Position numbers and translations under genes: made by a program. A stretch of DNA of 64,000 bases from Geminicoccaceae bacterium (GTDB lineage Bacteria; Pseudomonadota; Alphaproteobacteria; Geminicoccales; Geminicoccaceae). The stretch's first letter is position 1; the number at the start of each line of letters is the position of its first letter. This document shows, in pieces, positions 35,541 to 44,253 of this stretch. The stretch is from assembly GCA_020638495.1 (NCBI GenBank), contig JACKIN010000001.1, forward strand, positions 744,001-808,000. Direction: 5' to 3'. The notes under the pieces are model-generated. The model was given only the letters and a program-made list of their open reading frames with translations. It did not search any database and was not told the DNA's origin.

Positions 35541-35570
35541 GCGCCCGCTCCGCTGGCCGGGAGCGGGCGC
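35541..35570 (+). terminator. Intercistronic hairpin after the binding-protein gene
   Basis: GCGCCCGCTCC (35541-35551) pairs perfectly with GGAGCGGGCGC (35560-35570) around an 8-base loop, directly after the binding-protein stop at 35534. No T-run follows. Like the dctP-dctQ hairpin it may keep binding-protein expression above that of the permease. Confidence 0.6.
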
Positions 35571-35615
35571 GCCGGCCGGTCGTTCATTCCCCCTCCTTTG
35601 ACGCGAGGGCTGCCC

Positions 35616-36497
35616 TTGCCGCTTGAGCTCGTCTTCATCCTCGAGCAGGTGCTGAACGGCCTCCTGGTCGGCGTCTACTACCTGCTGATAGCGCTCGGGC
35701 TCTCGCTCATCTTCAGCCTGGGCGGCATCGTCAACCTCGCCCATGGCGGCTTCTATGCCATCGGCGCCTATCTGATCGTCATCCTGACCGGCGAGATCGG
35801 CTTCTTCGGGGCCTTCGTCGTCTCGCCGATCCTGGTAGCATTTCTCGGCATGGCGACCGAGCGCGTCTTCTTTCGCCGCTTCTATCGGCTCGATCCGATG
35901 CTCAGCCTGCTCTTGACCTTCGGTCTCGCCATGATCATCGAGCAGGGGCTGCGCATGATCTTCGGGGCGGCGCCGATCCCGTACGCGATCCCGGGCTTCC
36001 TGCACGGGCAGGTGCTGCTCGGCAAGCTGATCTTCTCGAGCTATCGCCTCGCGATTCTCATCGTCGCGATCCTCGCCGTGGCAGGGCTCTGGTTCCTGCT
36101 GCAGCGCACGCCCTTTGGCCGCGTGGTCCGGGCCGGCGTGCAGAATCCGGACATGGTGGGTGCTCTCGGCATCTCGCTCTCCCCCTACTTCACCGGTGTG
36201 GCGGCGCTCGCCATGGGGCTCGCCGGGCTCGCCGGCGTGCTGATGGCGCCGATCACGGGAGTCCACCCGGCGATGGGCCTGGAGATCCTGATTCCGGCTT
36301 TCGTCGTCGTCGTGATCGGCGGGCTCGGCTCATTCTGGGGCGTGGTCGCGGCGGCGGCACTGGTCGGCATCATCCGTGGCCTCACGGTCTATTACTATCC
36401 GCCGGCCTCCGAGGCCTCGATGTATCTCCTCATGCTCGCCGTGCTCCTGCTCCGTCCGCGCGGCATGTTCGGCGAGCGGATCGCGCGGTTCGAATGA
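35616..36497 (+). CDS. livH: Branched-chain-type ABC permease LivH
   Basis: Inner-membrane permease, 293 residues with about eight spans. Family motifs: EQVLNGLLVGVYYLLIALGLSLIF, GIVNLAHGGFYAIGAYL, FRRFYRLDPMLSLLLTFGLAMI, GRVVRAGVQNPDMVGALGI, and the coupling stretch IPAFVVVVIGGLGSFWG. No ATG is available. TTG at 35616 is chosen because GAGGG lies 7 bases before it; TTG at 35598 is an in-frame alternative lacking a ribosome site. Its stop overlaps the start of the fused permease-ATPase gene (ATGA). Confidence 0.9.
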   Translation: MPLELVFILEQVLNGLLVGVYYLLIALGLSLIFSLGGIVNLAHGGFYAIGAYLIVILTGEIGFFGAFVVSPILVAFLGMATERVFFRRFYRLDPMLSLLLTFGLAMIIEQGLRMIFGAAPIPYAIPGFLHGQVLLGKLIFSSYRLAILIVAILAVAGLWFLLQRTPFGRVVRAGVQNPDMVGALGISLSPYFTGVAALAMGLAGLAGVLMAPITGVHPAMGLEILIPAFVVVVIGGLGSFWGVVAAAALVGIIRGLTVYYYPPASEASMYLLMLAVLLLRPRGMFGERIARFE

Positions 36498-39019
36498 TGC
36501 TCGCCCGACACGTCAACCTCCTCGTCCTGGCACTGGCGCTCGTGGCCTTGCCCTTCGCGCTCTTCGCGCTCGGGCTCACCTATGGCTCGGCGACCGATGT
36601 GGTGGTGCTCGGCCTGGCTGCCATGGCGCTCAATCTGCTCGTCGGCTACACGGGGCTGGTCTCGTTCGGACATGGTGCCTGGCTGGGCCTCGGCGCCTAT
36701 GCGGCAGCCCTGCTGCAGCTGCATTTCTTCCCCGGCCAGATGCTGTTGCCGGCCGTGCTCGGCGTCATCATCGTCGGCCTGATAGCGCTGCTGCTCGGAC
36801 CGCTCATCCTGCGTCGCCGAGGGGTGTATTTCTCCCTGATCACCCTGGCCCTCGCCGCCCTCGCCTTCGCCATCGCCTATCGCTGGACGGCGCTCACCGG
36901 CGGCGAGAGCGGGCTCGGCGGCATCGTCCGCTCGGACTTCCTCGGGATCGATCTCGACCGCAGCGATGCCGCCTATTACGCGTTCGTGGCGATCGTCGCC
37001 TTTCTCGTCGCCACCATGCTCCAGCGCCTGGTGCGCTCACCCATCGGCACGGTGCTCGTCGCCATCCGCGAGAACGAGGAGCGGACCCGCTTTCTGGGCT
37101 ATTCGACGACCGCCTACAAGGTGGTCTGCTTCACCGTCTCGGCCATGGTCACCGGTCTCGCCGGCGTGCTCTTCGTCTTCCAGCATCGCTTCGCCTCGGC
37201 TGACCCCCTGGCCGTCTTCTTCTCCGGCGACCTGCTCGCCATGGTCATCATCGGTGGCATGCGCAGCTTCCTCGGCCCCGCCCTCGGCGCCTTGTTCTAC
37301 GTCCTGTTCCGTGAGTTCCTGTCGATGTGGACGCCGGACTGGCTGCTCTATTTCGGCTTCCTGTTCGTCGCCTTCATCATGTTCTCGCCGACCGGGCTGA
37401 TGGGTGTCGCCGGCCGGCTCCTCGCACCCTTCAGGCACCAGCCCGTCTCCGCCGCCGCCATGGCCGGCCGGGCGACGGCGCTCGAGCGGCCGCTGCCCAA
37501 GGCCTTGGCCGGGCACGACAGCGGCTCGGGGCCGATCCTCGTGGTCGAGCGGATCGCCAAGAGCTTCGGGGCCATCCAGGCCATGCGCGGGGCGAGCTTC
37601 AGCGTCGCCCGTCGGACCCTGCACGCCCTGATCGGACCGAACGGCGCCGGCAAGACGACGGCCTTCAACGTCGTCTCGGGCATGTTTCCGCCGGATCGCG
37701 GCAAGGTCCTTCTGGATGGCCAGCCGATCGAGGGCCTCGACCCCAATGTCGTGTGCCGACGTGGCCTCGCCCGCTCGTTCCAGATCACCAACCTGTTCAA
37801 CGGCCTGAGCGTCGAGGAGAACCTGCGCCTCGGCGTGCAGGCGACGCATGCCGCCCGCTTCAGCCCCTGGCGCGATGCGCATGGCATCGCCTCGATCAAC
37901 CAGGAAACCGCCGAGATCATGGCCTTTCTCGGTGTCGAGGGGATGGAGCAGGCGGTGGCGGGGACGCTCTCCTATGGTGGCCAGCGCCTGGTCGACATGG
38001 GTCTCGCCCTCACCTCGAAGCCGCGGCTTCTTCTGCTCGACGAGCCGCTTGCCGGGCTCGCCGCGACCGAGCGCGAGCGCATCGGCCGGTTGATCAAGCG
38101 CATCTCCGCCGACATCCCCGTCCTTCTGGTCGAGCACGACATCGACCGGGTGTTCGAGCTCGCCGACGCGGTGACGGTGATGAACAACGGCGAGGTGCTG
38201 ATCGGCGGCACGGTCGAGGAGGTGCGCTCGGACCCGCGCGTGCAGGAGGTCTATATCGGTTCCGGCACGGCGGCCCTGGCCGGACGCGAGATGGTCTCCG
38301 TCGCCGAGCCGGAGGTCCTCTTGGGTGCGCGCGGCATCAACACCTATTACGGCAAGAGCCACGTGCTCACGGACGTCGATCTCGACGTGCACAAGGGCGA
38401 GATCGTGGCCCTCTTGGGCCGCAACGGGGCGGGCAAGTCGACCTTCCTGAAGACGCTGATCGGCATCGCCCCGCCGGCTTCCGGCACGCTGGTCATGCAG
38501 GGCGAGGATCTGGCGGGGCTGCCGTCGGCCGAGATCGCCCGGCGCGGCATCGGCTACGTGCCGCAGGAGCGGGCACTCTTCCAGGGCATGAGCGTGCGCC
38601 ACAACCTCGAGCTCGGCCGGCTCAAGCGACGCACCGGTGCCGGGACCCACTGGGCGGATGACGACATCCTGGCCTTCTTCCCGCGCCTCGCCGTGCGGCT
38701 CGACACCGCCGCCGATCGCCTCTCGGGGGGCGAGCAGCAGATGGCGGCGGTGGCCCGTGCGCTGGTCGGCGACACGAAGCTCCTGCTCCTCGACGAGCCC
38801 TTCGAGGGCCTGTCGCCGGCGGTCACCGAGGAGCTGTTCGACGTGTTCGACCGGCTCCGCCGCGAGGTCGCCATCCTGATCGTCGACCACAATCTCGATC
38901 TGGTCCTGAACCTCGCCGACCGGGCCTATGTGCTCGAGCGCGGCCAGGTCATCCACGAAGGCCCGTCGCGCCCGCTCGCCCACGACTACGACCTGCGCCG
39001 CGAGATCCTCTGGCTTTGA
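36494..39019 (+). CDS. Triple fusion LivM permease - LivG ATPase - LivF ATPase
   Basis: A single 841-residue chain carries three subunits that are usually separate. Residues 1-320 are LivM: about eight spans with LNLLVGYTGLVSFGHGAWLGLGAYA in outline and the RENEERTRFLGYSTTAYK loop. Residues 345-590 are LivG: Walker A GPNGAGKTT near 382, signature LSYGGQRLVDMGLAL, Walker B LLLLDEPLAGLA, LVEHDID. Residues 605-841 are LivF: Walker A GRNGAGKST near 644, YVPQERALFQGMSV, signature LSGGEQQMAAVARAL, LLLLDEPFEGLSP. In LivG the signature serine and glycines are shifted to SYGGQ, as is common in this family. Two ATPase domains in cis would fix the NBD pairing. Confidence 0.93.
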   Translation: MMLARHVNLLVLALALVALPFALFALGLTYGSATDVVVLGLAAMALNLLVGYTGLVSFGHGAWLGLGAYAAALLQLHFFPGQMLLPAVLGVIIVGLIALLLGPLILRRRGVYFSLITLALAALAFAIAYRWTALTGGESGLGGIVRSDFLGIDLDRSDAAYYAFVAIVAFLVATMLQRLVRSPIGTVLVAIRENEERTRFLGYSTTAYKVVCFTVSAMVTGLAGVLFVFQHRFASADPLAVFFSGDLLAMVIIGGMRSFLGPALGALFYVLFREFLSMWTPDWLLYFGFLFVAFIMFSPTGLMGVAGRLLAPFRHQPVSAAAMAGRATALERPLPKALAGHDSGSGPILVVERIAKSFGAIQAMRGASFSVARRTLHALIGPNGAGKTTAFNVVSGMFPPDRGKVLLDGQPIEGLDPNVVCRRGLARSFQITNLFNGLSVEENLRLGVQATHAARFSPWRDAHGIASINQETAEIMAFLGVEGMEQAVAGTLSYGGQRLVDMGLALTSKPRLLLLDEPLAGLAATERERIGRLIKRISADIPVLLVEHDIDRVFELADAVTVMNNGEVLIGGTVEEVRSDPRVQEVYIGSGTAALAGREMVSVAEPEVLLGARGINTYYGKSHVLTDVDLDVHKGEIVALLGRNGAGKSTFLKTLIGIAPPASGTLVMQGEDLAGLPSAEIARRGIGYVPQERALFQGMSVRHNLELGRLKRRTGAGTHWADDDILAFFPRLAVRLDTAADRLSGGEQQMAAVARALVGDTKLLLLDEPFEGLSPAVTEELFDVFDRLRREVAILIVDHNLDLVLNLADRAYVLERGQVIHEGPSRPLAHDYDLRREILWL

Positions 39020-39121
39020 GGTTCCCGGCATCGATCGGGGCGGTGCGGGAGCCGGGGCGCCAACCGCGTGCTCGATGAATGGTCAGGCAACCCGTCCGCG
39101 ATCGAACAAGATGGCTCCAGG

Positions 39122-39153
39122 TCGAGGGTCATCCGAGCCCGGACGACCCTCGA
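39122..39153. terminator. Bidirectional terminator-like hairpin between convergent operons
   Basis: TCGAGGGTC (39122-39130) pairs with GACCCTCGA (39145-39153). After one mismatch TCCG pairs with CGGA around an AGCC tetraloop. It lies in the 147-bp gap between the convergent fused Liv gene (stop 39019) and the Afu/Fbp-type binding-protein gene (stop 39167), where a two-way terminator is expected. No T-run on either side. Confidence 0.6.
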
Positions 39154-39166
39154 TCCCGGGGATCGC

Positions 39167-40159
39167 CTATTGGGCCACGCCGGCGATGGAGCGGATCATC
39201 TCGAGGAATGGCTCGCGTTCATTCGCCGCGGCGGCTTCGTCCACCGCGAAGACCTCGACATCCGCGAGCTCGGGCAGCGCCAGATACTTCGAGACCTCGA
39301 TGTCGCTCCGGCTGGGCCGGCGGAAGCCGTTGACCAGCAGGGCCGTCTGCGCCTCGGCGGAGAGCAGCATGTCGACGGCCTGGCACGCGACATCCCCGGC
39401 CGGCGCGCCTGCGACCAGACCCAGATACTCCGGGGTGACGAAGGTGCCTTCGGACGGATAGACGAGCTTCAGCTCGTCCTGGCCACCGTCGATATAGGCG
39501 TAGGCGGTGGCCTCGAATGTCAGGCCGATCGGGTATTCGCCCATGGCCACGCCGCGCGGCACCGCCGAGGAGGAGCCGGTGACGACGACGTTGCCGGCCA
39601 ATGCCTGGAAAGCGGCCTCGTCGAGCAGCTCCCTGGCACCCCAGAGGATGGTGTATCCGGTGGAGCTGTTGGCCGGGTCCGGCACGGTGATCTTCCCCTG
39701 GTAGACCGGATCGGCGAGGTCGCTCCAGGTTTCGGGCATCGGCAGGTCGCCGAGGAGATCCTCGTTGACCATGATCACGGAGACGTGGACGTTGGTCGGC
39801 AAAAAGCGGTTGCCGGGGTAGTGCAGCCCCTCCGGAATGGCTGCCAGCGCTGGCGAATCGTAGCTCTCGAACAGGCTCTCGAAAGCGCCCAGCGTATTGG
39901 CGCTGGATGACCAGAAGATGTCGGCCTGCACCTTGTCCGCCTCGGATTCGATCCGCCGCAGGAGAACGCCGCTGCCGCCGGTGATCGCATTGAGCTGGAC
40001 ATCCGGCATGGCGGTGCGTGCCACCTCGGTGATCGCCTCGATCGACTGGACCGGGTTCGACGTGTAGATATTGACTTCCTGAGCCAGCGCCGGTGCTGCC
40101 ACCATGAGAGCGAGGCCTACCACGCTCCCTGCCGCCACCAGCCGTCCGTGCTTCGTCAT
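39167..40159 (-). CDS. ABC transporter substrate-binding protein, Fbp/Afu-type (family 1)
   Basis: Periplasmic binding protein of 330 residues with signal peptide MTKHGRLVAAGSVVGLALMVAAPALAQ. The mature chain opens VNIYTSNPVQSIEAITEVA, followed by GGSGVLLRRIESEADKVQADIFWSS, ADPVYQGKITVPDPANSSTGYTIL in outline, and GVAMGEYPIGLTFEATAYAY. This is the ferric-ion / aminoethylphosphonate / hexose-phosphate receptor group. The paired tyrosines used by FbpA for iron are not obvious. It is the last gene of the operon, after the phosphatase, ATPase and permease, an unusual position for a receptor. Phosphorylated organic ligands are favoured by the phosphatase neighbour (inference). Confidence 0.88.
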   Translation of the reverse strand: MTKHGRLVAAGSVVGLALMVAAPALAQEVNIYTSNPVQSIEAITEVARTAMPDVQLNAITGGSGVLLRRIESEADKVQADIFWSSSANTLGAFESLFESYDSPALAAIPEGLHYPGNRFLPTNVHVSVIMVNEDLLGDLPMPETWSDLADPVYQGKITVPDPANSSTGYTILWGARELLDEAAFQALAGNVVVTGSSSAVPRGVAMGEYPIGLTFEATAYAYIDGGQDELKLVYPSEGTFVTPEYLGLVAGAPAGDVACQAVDMLLSAEAQTALLVNGFRRPSRSDIEVSKYLALPELADVEVFAVDEAAAANEREPFLEMIRSIAGVAQ

Positions 40160-40232
40160 CTGAAACCTCCCATTGAGCTGCCACGGTGAAAGAACGCTCT
40201 GCCCGGCAGCACGGCAGATGCCATCGGCTCGA

Positions 40233-41888
40233 TCACGATTCCGAACGGGGCTTGCCGACCCCGAAGAGATCCATTCGGAAGACCTTGATCGCTATCATGA
40301 TCGGCAGAAGAATGACGCCGATGAGCGTCAGTCCACACGCCGACGCGTAGGCCATCAGGGCACTGTCGAGCAGGCGGAAGATCTGGATCGGCAAGGTCTC
40401 GCGCCCGCCGGAGTAGACGAGGATCGAAGCGCTCAGCTCGGCCACCGAGGTGGTCCATGTCAGGACCGCCGCCGCGGCGATCGCCGGCGCCATCATCGGC
40501 AGCACCACACGCACGAAGGTCCGAAACGGTGGCGAGCCGAGGCTGATCGACGCTTCCTCGATCGAGTTGGGCACATTGTAGAGCGTCGAGGAGGCATTGC
40601 GCATGCCGAACGGCAGGCGTCGCACGACATAGGCGAGGACGATGATCGACGCGGTCCCGGTGAGTGGCAGCCAGCCGGTGTGGAACGAGATGATGAGGCC
40701 GATGCCGAGAACGGTCCCGGAGAGCGCCAGGGGCACGACGGAGATGTAGTCGAGGAGCGGTGTGATCAGGTTGCGCTTCTTGACGATCATGTAGCTCACG
40801 ACCGTGCTGAAGCTGATGCCGATGCAGGTGGCGAGCCCCGCATAGACAAGCGAGTTCACCAGCGGTTGCGGCGCCGTGACGAAGACGCGCTCCATGTTCT
40901 CGAGCGTCCAGGTGCCCCATTGCATCACCGGCCCGCGCGCCCTGGTGAAGGCGCCCAGGATGACGGAGATCATGGGCAGCATGGAGATCAGCACCACGGT
41001 GCCGGCGGCGAGCGCGATCAACACGCCCTCGAGGCCGCGCAGCGCGCTCGGCGGGGCACCCCGCCCCTGCACGACCTCGTAGCGGCCGCGCGCGACGATC
41101 CAGCGATTGATGAACAGGACCACCATGACGATGAGGATCGAGACGCTCGCCAGCGTGCTCTGCATCACCGGGTTGACGCCGCCCTCGGACACGGCGGCCC
41201 GATAGGTCATCACCGACAGGAGCTGCACCTGGTGCCCGAGAATGATGGAGATCGCGAAGTTGCCGATCACCATCGTGAAGACCAGCAAGGCGCCCGAGAG
41301 GATGGCCGGGGCGATGACCGGCACCATCACCTTCAGCCGCGCGCGCGCTGGCGAGCTGCCGAGGCTTTGCGCCGCCTCCTCCAGGTGGGCGTCGAAGCCG
41401 GAAATGGCTGCCACGGTGCCGATGTAGACATAGGTATAGTAGATGAAGGTCATCGACGTGACGAGGCCGAACCAGCCGTAGAAGCTGGGCAGGATGATGC
41501 CGTATTCGCGAAAGAACCGGGTGATCAGGCCGTTGTTGCCCAGCATCATCAGCCAGGTCTGGGCAGCGATTACCTCGGGTATGACGAGGGTGATGAGCGG
41601 CAGGAACACGATCAGCGACTTTCCGGGGAACCGGAATCGCGCGGTGACGTAGGCGAGCGGCACGCCGACCAGCGTGCACGCCACCGTCACGATCGCTGCC
41701 AGCATCAACGAGTTGGCGATCGCCTCGCCGTAGCGCTGCTCGGACAGGATCTGCGACCAGCCGCCGCCATTGCTGAAGCTCGACGTGACGATGTTGATGA
41801 TGGGATAGACGATGAAAACGAACATTATGACGAGCGCAGCGACGGACAGCCAGAACCAGACCGATCGAACATCGATCATCCTGTTCAT
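40233..41888 (-). CDS. ABC transporter permease, two-module Fbp/Afu type
   Basis: Inner-membrane permease of 551 residues with about twelve spans in two homologous halves, as in FbpB/AfuB. Each half has an EAA coupling loop: HLEEAAQSLGSSPARARLKVMVPVIAPA near 200, and NSIEEASISLGSPPFRTFVRVVLPMMAPA near 455, in outline. The ATG at 41888 overlaps the stop of the ATPase gene (ATGA). A 73-bp spacer separates it from the downstream receptor gene. One chain supplies both transmembrane domains, so the complex would be one permease with two identical ATPases. Confidence 0.92.
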   Translation of the reverse strand: MNRMIDVRSVWFWLSVAALVIMFVFIVYPIINIVTSSFSNGGGWSQILSEQRYGEAIANSLMLAAIVTVACTLVGVPLAYVTARFRFPGKSLIVFLPLITLVIPEVIAAQTWLMMLGNNGLITRFFREYGIILPSFYGWFGLVTSMTFIYYTYVYIGTVAAISGFDAHLEEAAQSLGSSPARARLKVMVPVIAPAILSGALLVFTMVIGNFAISIILGHQVQLLSVMTYRAAVSEGGVNPVMQSTLASVSILIVMVVLFINRWIVARGRYEVVQGRGAPPSALRGLEGVLIALAAGTVVLISMLPMISVILGAFTRARGPVMQWGTWTLENMERVFVTAPQPLVNSLVYAGLATCIGISFSTVVSYMIVKKRNLITPLLDYISVVPLALSGTVLGIGLIISFHTGWLPLTGTASIIVLAYVVRRLPFGMRNASSTLYNVPNSIEEASISLGSPPFRTFVRVVLPMMAPAIAAAAVLTWTTSVAELSASILVYSGGRETLPIQIFRLLDSALMAYASACGLTLIGVILLPIMIAIKVFRMDLFGVGKPRSES

Positions 41889-42955
41889 CGCGCGAGCACC
41901 AGCGCCTTCTCGGGATTGACCGATACCGACACATGCTGACCGGCGGAAAATCTATCGTGGTCTTCGCCGTGCAGGTCGACCGCGAGCACGCTGCCGTCGC
42001 CGAGCCTGACCTTGTACGCCGTCCTGGCCCCGAGATACTGCCGAAGGATGACGCTGCCCGGCAGCGACGATGCCGCCCCGTCCGTCGTCGGGCTGTCGTC
42101 CATTCCCAGATCCTCGGGCCGCAGGACCAGCACGCCCTCGCCATTCGGCACCGGCCCGGCGCAGCGCGCCCGCAGGACGACGTCGCCGAACCTGACGGTC
42201 GGGCGGGTCGCATCCGCACCCTGACCGAGCGTGACAGGGATCCGGTTCGCCGCCCCGACGAAATCCGCCACGAAGGTCGTGGCGGGCGTCGCGTAGATCT
42301 CCTTCGGGGAGCCGATCTGCTCGATCCGCCCCTTGTTCATCACGCCGATCCGGTCGGACATCGACAGGGATTCTTCCTGGTCGTGGGTCACGAAGACCGT
42401 CGTGATCCGGGCTTCGCGCTGCAACTCCATGATCGTCTCGCGGACCTGCAGGCGCAGTCGCGCATCGAGATTGGAGAGCGGCTCGTCCATCAGCAGCACT
42501 TGCGGCTCGATCACCAGGGCCCGCGCCAGAGCCACGCGCTGGCGCTGGCCACCCGACAGCGCCGCGGGCTTGCGGGAGCGAAAGGGGCCGAGATCGACCC
42601 GCTCGAGGGCCTTCATCACCCGGCCCTCGAGCACGGCCCCCCGTTCGCCGCGGGCGCGCAGGCCATAGGCCACGTTCTCGAAGACGGTCTTGTCCGGAAA
42701 AAGCGCGTAGTCCTGGAAGACCATGCCGATGTCGCGCTTGTGGGCAGGCAGACGGGTGACGTCCACGTCGCCGAAGAGGATGCGGCCGCGCGCGGCCGGA
42801 ACAAAGCCGGCGATCGTTCGAAGCAGCGTGGTCTTGCCGCAGCCGGAGGGCCCGAGCAGGGTGAAGAAGTTGCCTTCGTCGATGCGCAGGTCGAGATCGG
42901 CAATGACATCCGCCTGTCCGTAGCTCACCGCCAGCCCGGAGATGCTGATGCTCAT
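41885..42955 (-). CDS. ABC transporter ATP-binding protein, FbpC/PotA/AfuC type
   Basis: ATPase of 356 residues. Walker A GPSGCGKTT, Q-loop MVFQDYALFPDKTVFENVAYG in outline, signature LSGGQRQRVALARAL, Walker B VLLMDEPLSNLD and H-loop THDQEESLSMSDRIGVM. The C-terminal TOBE_2 domain starts near 240 (NRIPVTLGQG, LVLRPEDLGM). The ATG at 42955 has GAGGAGGG upstream and overlaps the stop of the phosphatase gene. An open frame reaching 43528 is the phosphatase antisense-frame shadow. Motifs fit the trivalent-iron/spermidine/sugar-phosphate group. Confidence 0.94.
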   Translation of the reverse strand: MSISISGLAVSYGQADVIADLDLRIDEGNFFTLLGPSGCGKTTLLRTIAGFVPAARGRILFGDVDVTRLPAHKRDIGMVFQDYALFPDKTVFENVAYGLRARGERGAVLEGRVMKALERVDLGPFRSRKPAALSGGQRQRVALARALVIEPQVLLMDEPLSNLDARLRLQVRETIMELQREARITTVFVTHDQEESLSMSDRIGVMNKGRIEQIGSPKEIYATPATTFVADFVGAANRIPVTLGQGADATRPTVRFGDVVLRARCAGPVPNGEGVLVLRPEDLGMDDSPTTDGAASSLPGSVILRQYLGARTAYKVRLGDGSVLAVDLHGEDHDRFSAGQHVSVSVNPEKALVLAR

Positions 42956-43776
42956 GTGCCGGCCCTCCTCTTCGCCGCGTCCTCGCGCCCCAGCAGCTCC
43001 AGTGCCACCGCATGCATGGCGGGGTCGCCCGCCGCCAGCACGCGAGGGCCGCTGTCGATCGTCAATGGCGCGCCGGCCCAATCGGTGATGCGCCCACCCG
43101 CCCCCGAAACGATGGGAGCGAATGCGGCGATATCCCAGATCTTCAGCCCCGAATCGATCGACAGGTCGATGCGTCCTTGCGCCAGACGCCCGTAAGCCAG
43201 CGCCGCCGCCCCGTAGATCCGCCACGCCGTGCGTGATCGCAACCGCTCGAAGGCCTGGATATCGCCCGGCGGAAAGAAATCCGGGCTGCTCGCCGACAGG
43301 ATGGCGCCGGCGAGCTCGGCGCAGGGGCGGGTTTTGAGGACATTCCCGTTGAGGCGTGTCGGCTCCCCGGCGACACCGACGAAGCGCGCGCCCAGGGCGG
43401 GGAAGTCCATGACGCCGATCACCGGATCGCCATCGACGCAGCATGCGATCAGCGAGCCGAAGACCGGAATGCCCGCCATGAAGGCGGCGGTGCCGTCGAT
43501 CGGGTCGAGGACCCAGACATGGCTGCAACCGCGACCGTGCTCGCCATGCTCCTCGCCGATGACGCCGTGGTCGGGAAAGCGCCTGGAGATGATCTCCCGC
43601 AGACGCGCCTCGACGGCGGCATCGGTCGCGGTGACGAAGCTCCGATCTTCCTTGAGCGTGGCGTCGCCATGCCGGAAAGCGCCGTCGACGAGGCTGCGGC
43701 CTATCATCTCGCGGCTCGTCTCGGCGAGCTCGATTGCCATGCGCAAGCAGGTGACGAGATTGGCCGTGGATGCCAA
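42952..43776 (-). CDS. Inositol-monophosphatase-family phosphatase (HisN-like)
   Basis: Mg2+-dependent phosphatase of 274 residues. Metal and catalytic motifs are all present: VTATDAAVEARLREII, GEEHGEHG, WVLDPIDGTAAFMAG, and GLKIWDIAAFAPIVSGAGG. Sequence style is close to histidinol-phosphatase HisN and other IMPase-like enzymes, so the substrate is open. The start is probably TTG at 43776, behind AAAGGA (8-base gap); ATG at 43740 is an alternative that trims 12 residues. It heads the ABC importer operon and overlaps the ATPase gene, suggesting that it dephosphorylates what is imported or a catabolite of it. Confidence 0.9.
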   Translation of the reverse strand: MASTANLVTCLRMAIELAETSREMIGRSLVDGAFRHGDATLKEDRSFVTATDAAVEARLREIISRRFPDHGVIGEEHGEHGRGCSHVWVLDPIDGTAAFMAGIPVFGSLIACCVDGDPVIGVMDFPALGARFVGVAGEPTRLNGNVLKTRPCAELAGAILSASSPDFFPPGDIQAFERLRSRTAWRIYGAAALAYGRLAQGRIDLSIDSGLKIWDIAAFAPIVSGAGGRITDWAGAPLTIDSGPRVLAAGDPAMHAVALELLGREDAAKRRAGT

Positions 43777-44253
43777 ATTACAGTCCTTTGCCGAGTATTC
43801 CGTTCATGCACTATCGGCTCCGGTTTATCTGTCAAGGCGGTACAGCGGCATCCGTCCGACCCGGAACGGGCTGCATGACAGGCAATCGCCACCCGCGATC
43901 GAGCTTTGCGCGCCTTCATGTGCGCAAAACGAGGTTGCCGATGCAGCAGCGATGGACTCATTGCGCGGATCCGGCGTCTGGTCACGGAATGCGAACCGGA
44001 GCAGGAGGCGGAGCGCCGGCAATTGCAGCAATCTCAGCAGGAGCTCGAGGGCCTGCGCGCCGGCCCGCCCCGAACCGCCGCAGATGCTCCTCCTCGAGGA
44101 CATCTCGCCCGAGGTCCCTGCCGTCGACCTCGGTCGGGGCTGCCCCTTCGCCTCGGCCTGCTCGAACCAAGCCGGTCTCGTCCCAGGCTCGCGCGGCATT
44201 CTCGCCCGATTCCGGATTGCCGCGCCGCGAGGCAGGCAGCGCACCCCCGGGTC
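43777..44253. other. Intergenic region without a supported gene (477 bp)
   Basis: Lies between the start of the phosphatase operon and the stop of the triheme cytochrome gene, both on the minus strand. Apart from the promoter noted at 43808-43835 it holds only overlapping open frames on both strands (for example 43906-44412 on plus) with no family resemblance. One short plus-strand stretch near 43990-44060 reads as Glu/Gln-rich (EQEAERRQLQQSQQELEGL) and might be a relic of a coiled-coil or transposase gene, but nothing firm supports that. Confidence 0.5.
43808..43835 (-). promoter_or_regulatory. Predicted promoter of the phosphatase/ABC importer operon
   Basis: On the minus strand a perfect -35 TTGACA (43835-43830) is followed after 16 bp by TAGTGC (43813-43808), a poor -10. 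The start codon at 43776 would lie about 25 bases downstream of the transcription start. The -35 is convincing; the -10 is weak. Confidence 0.4.
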
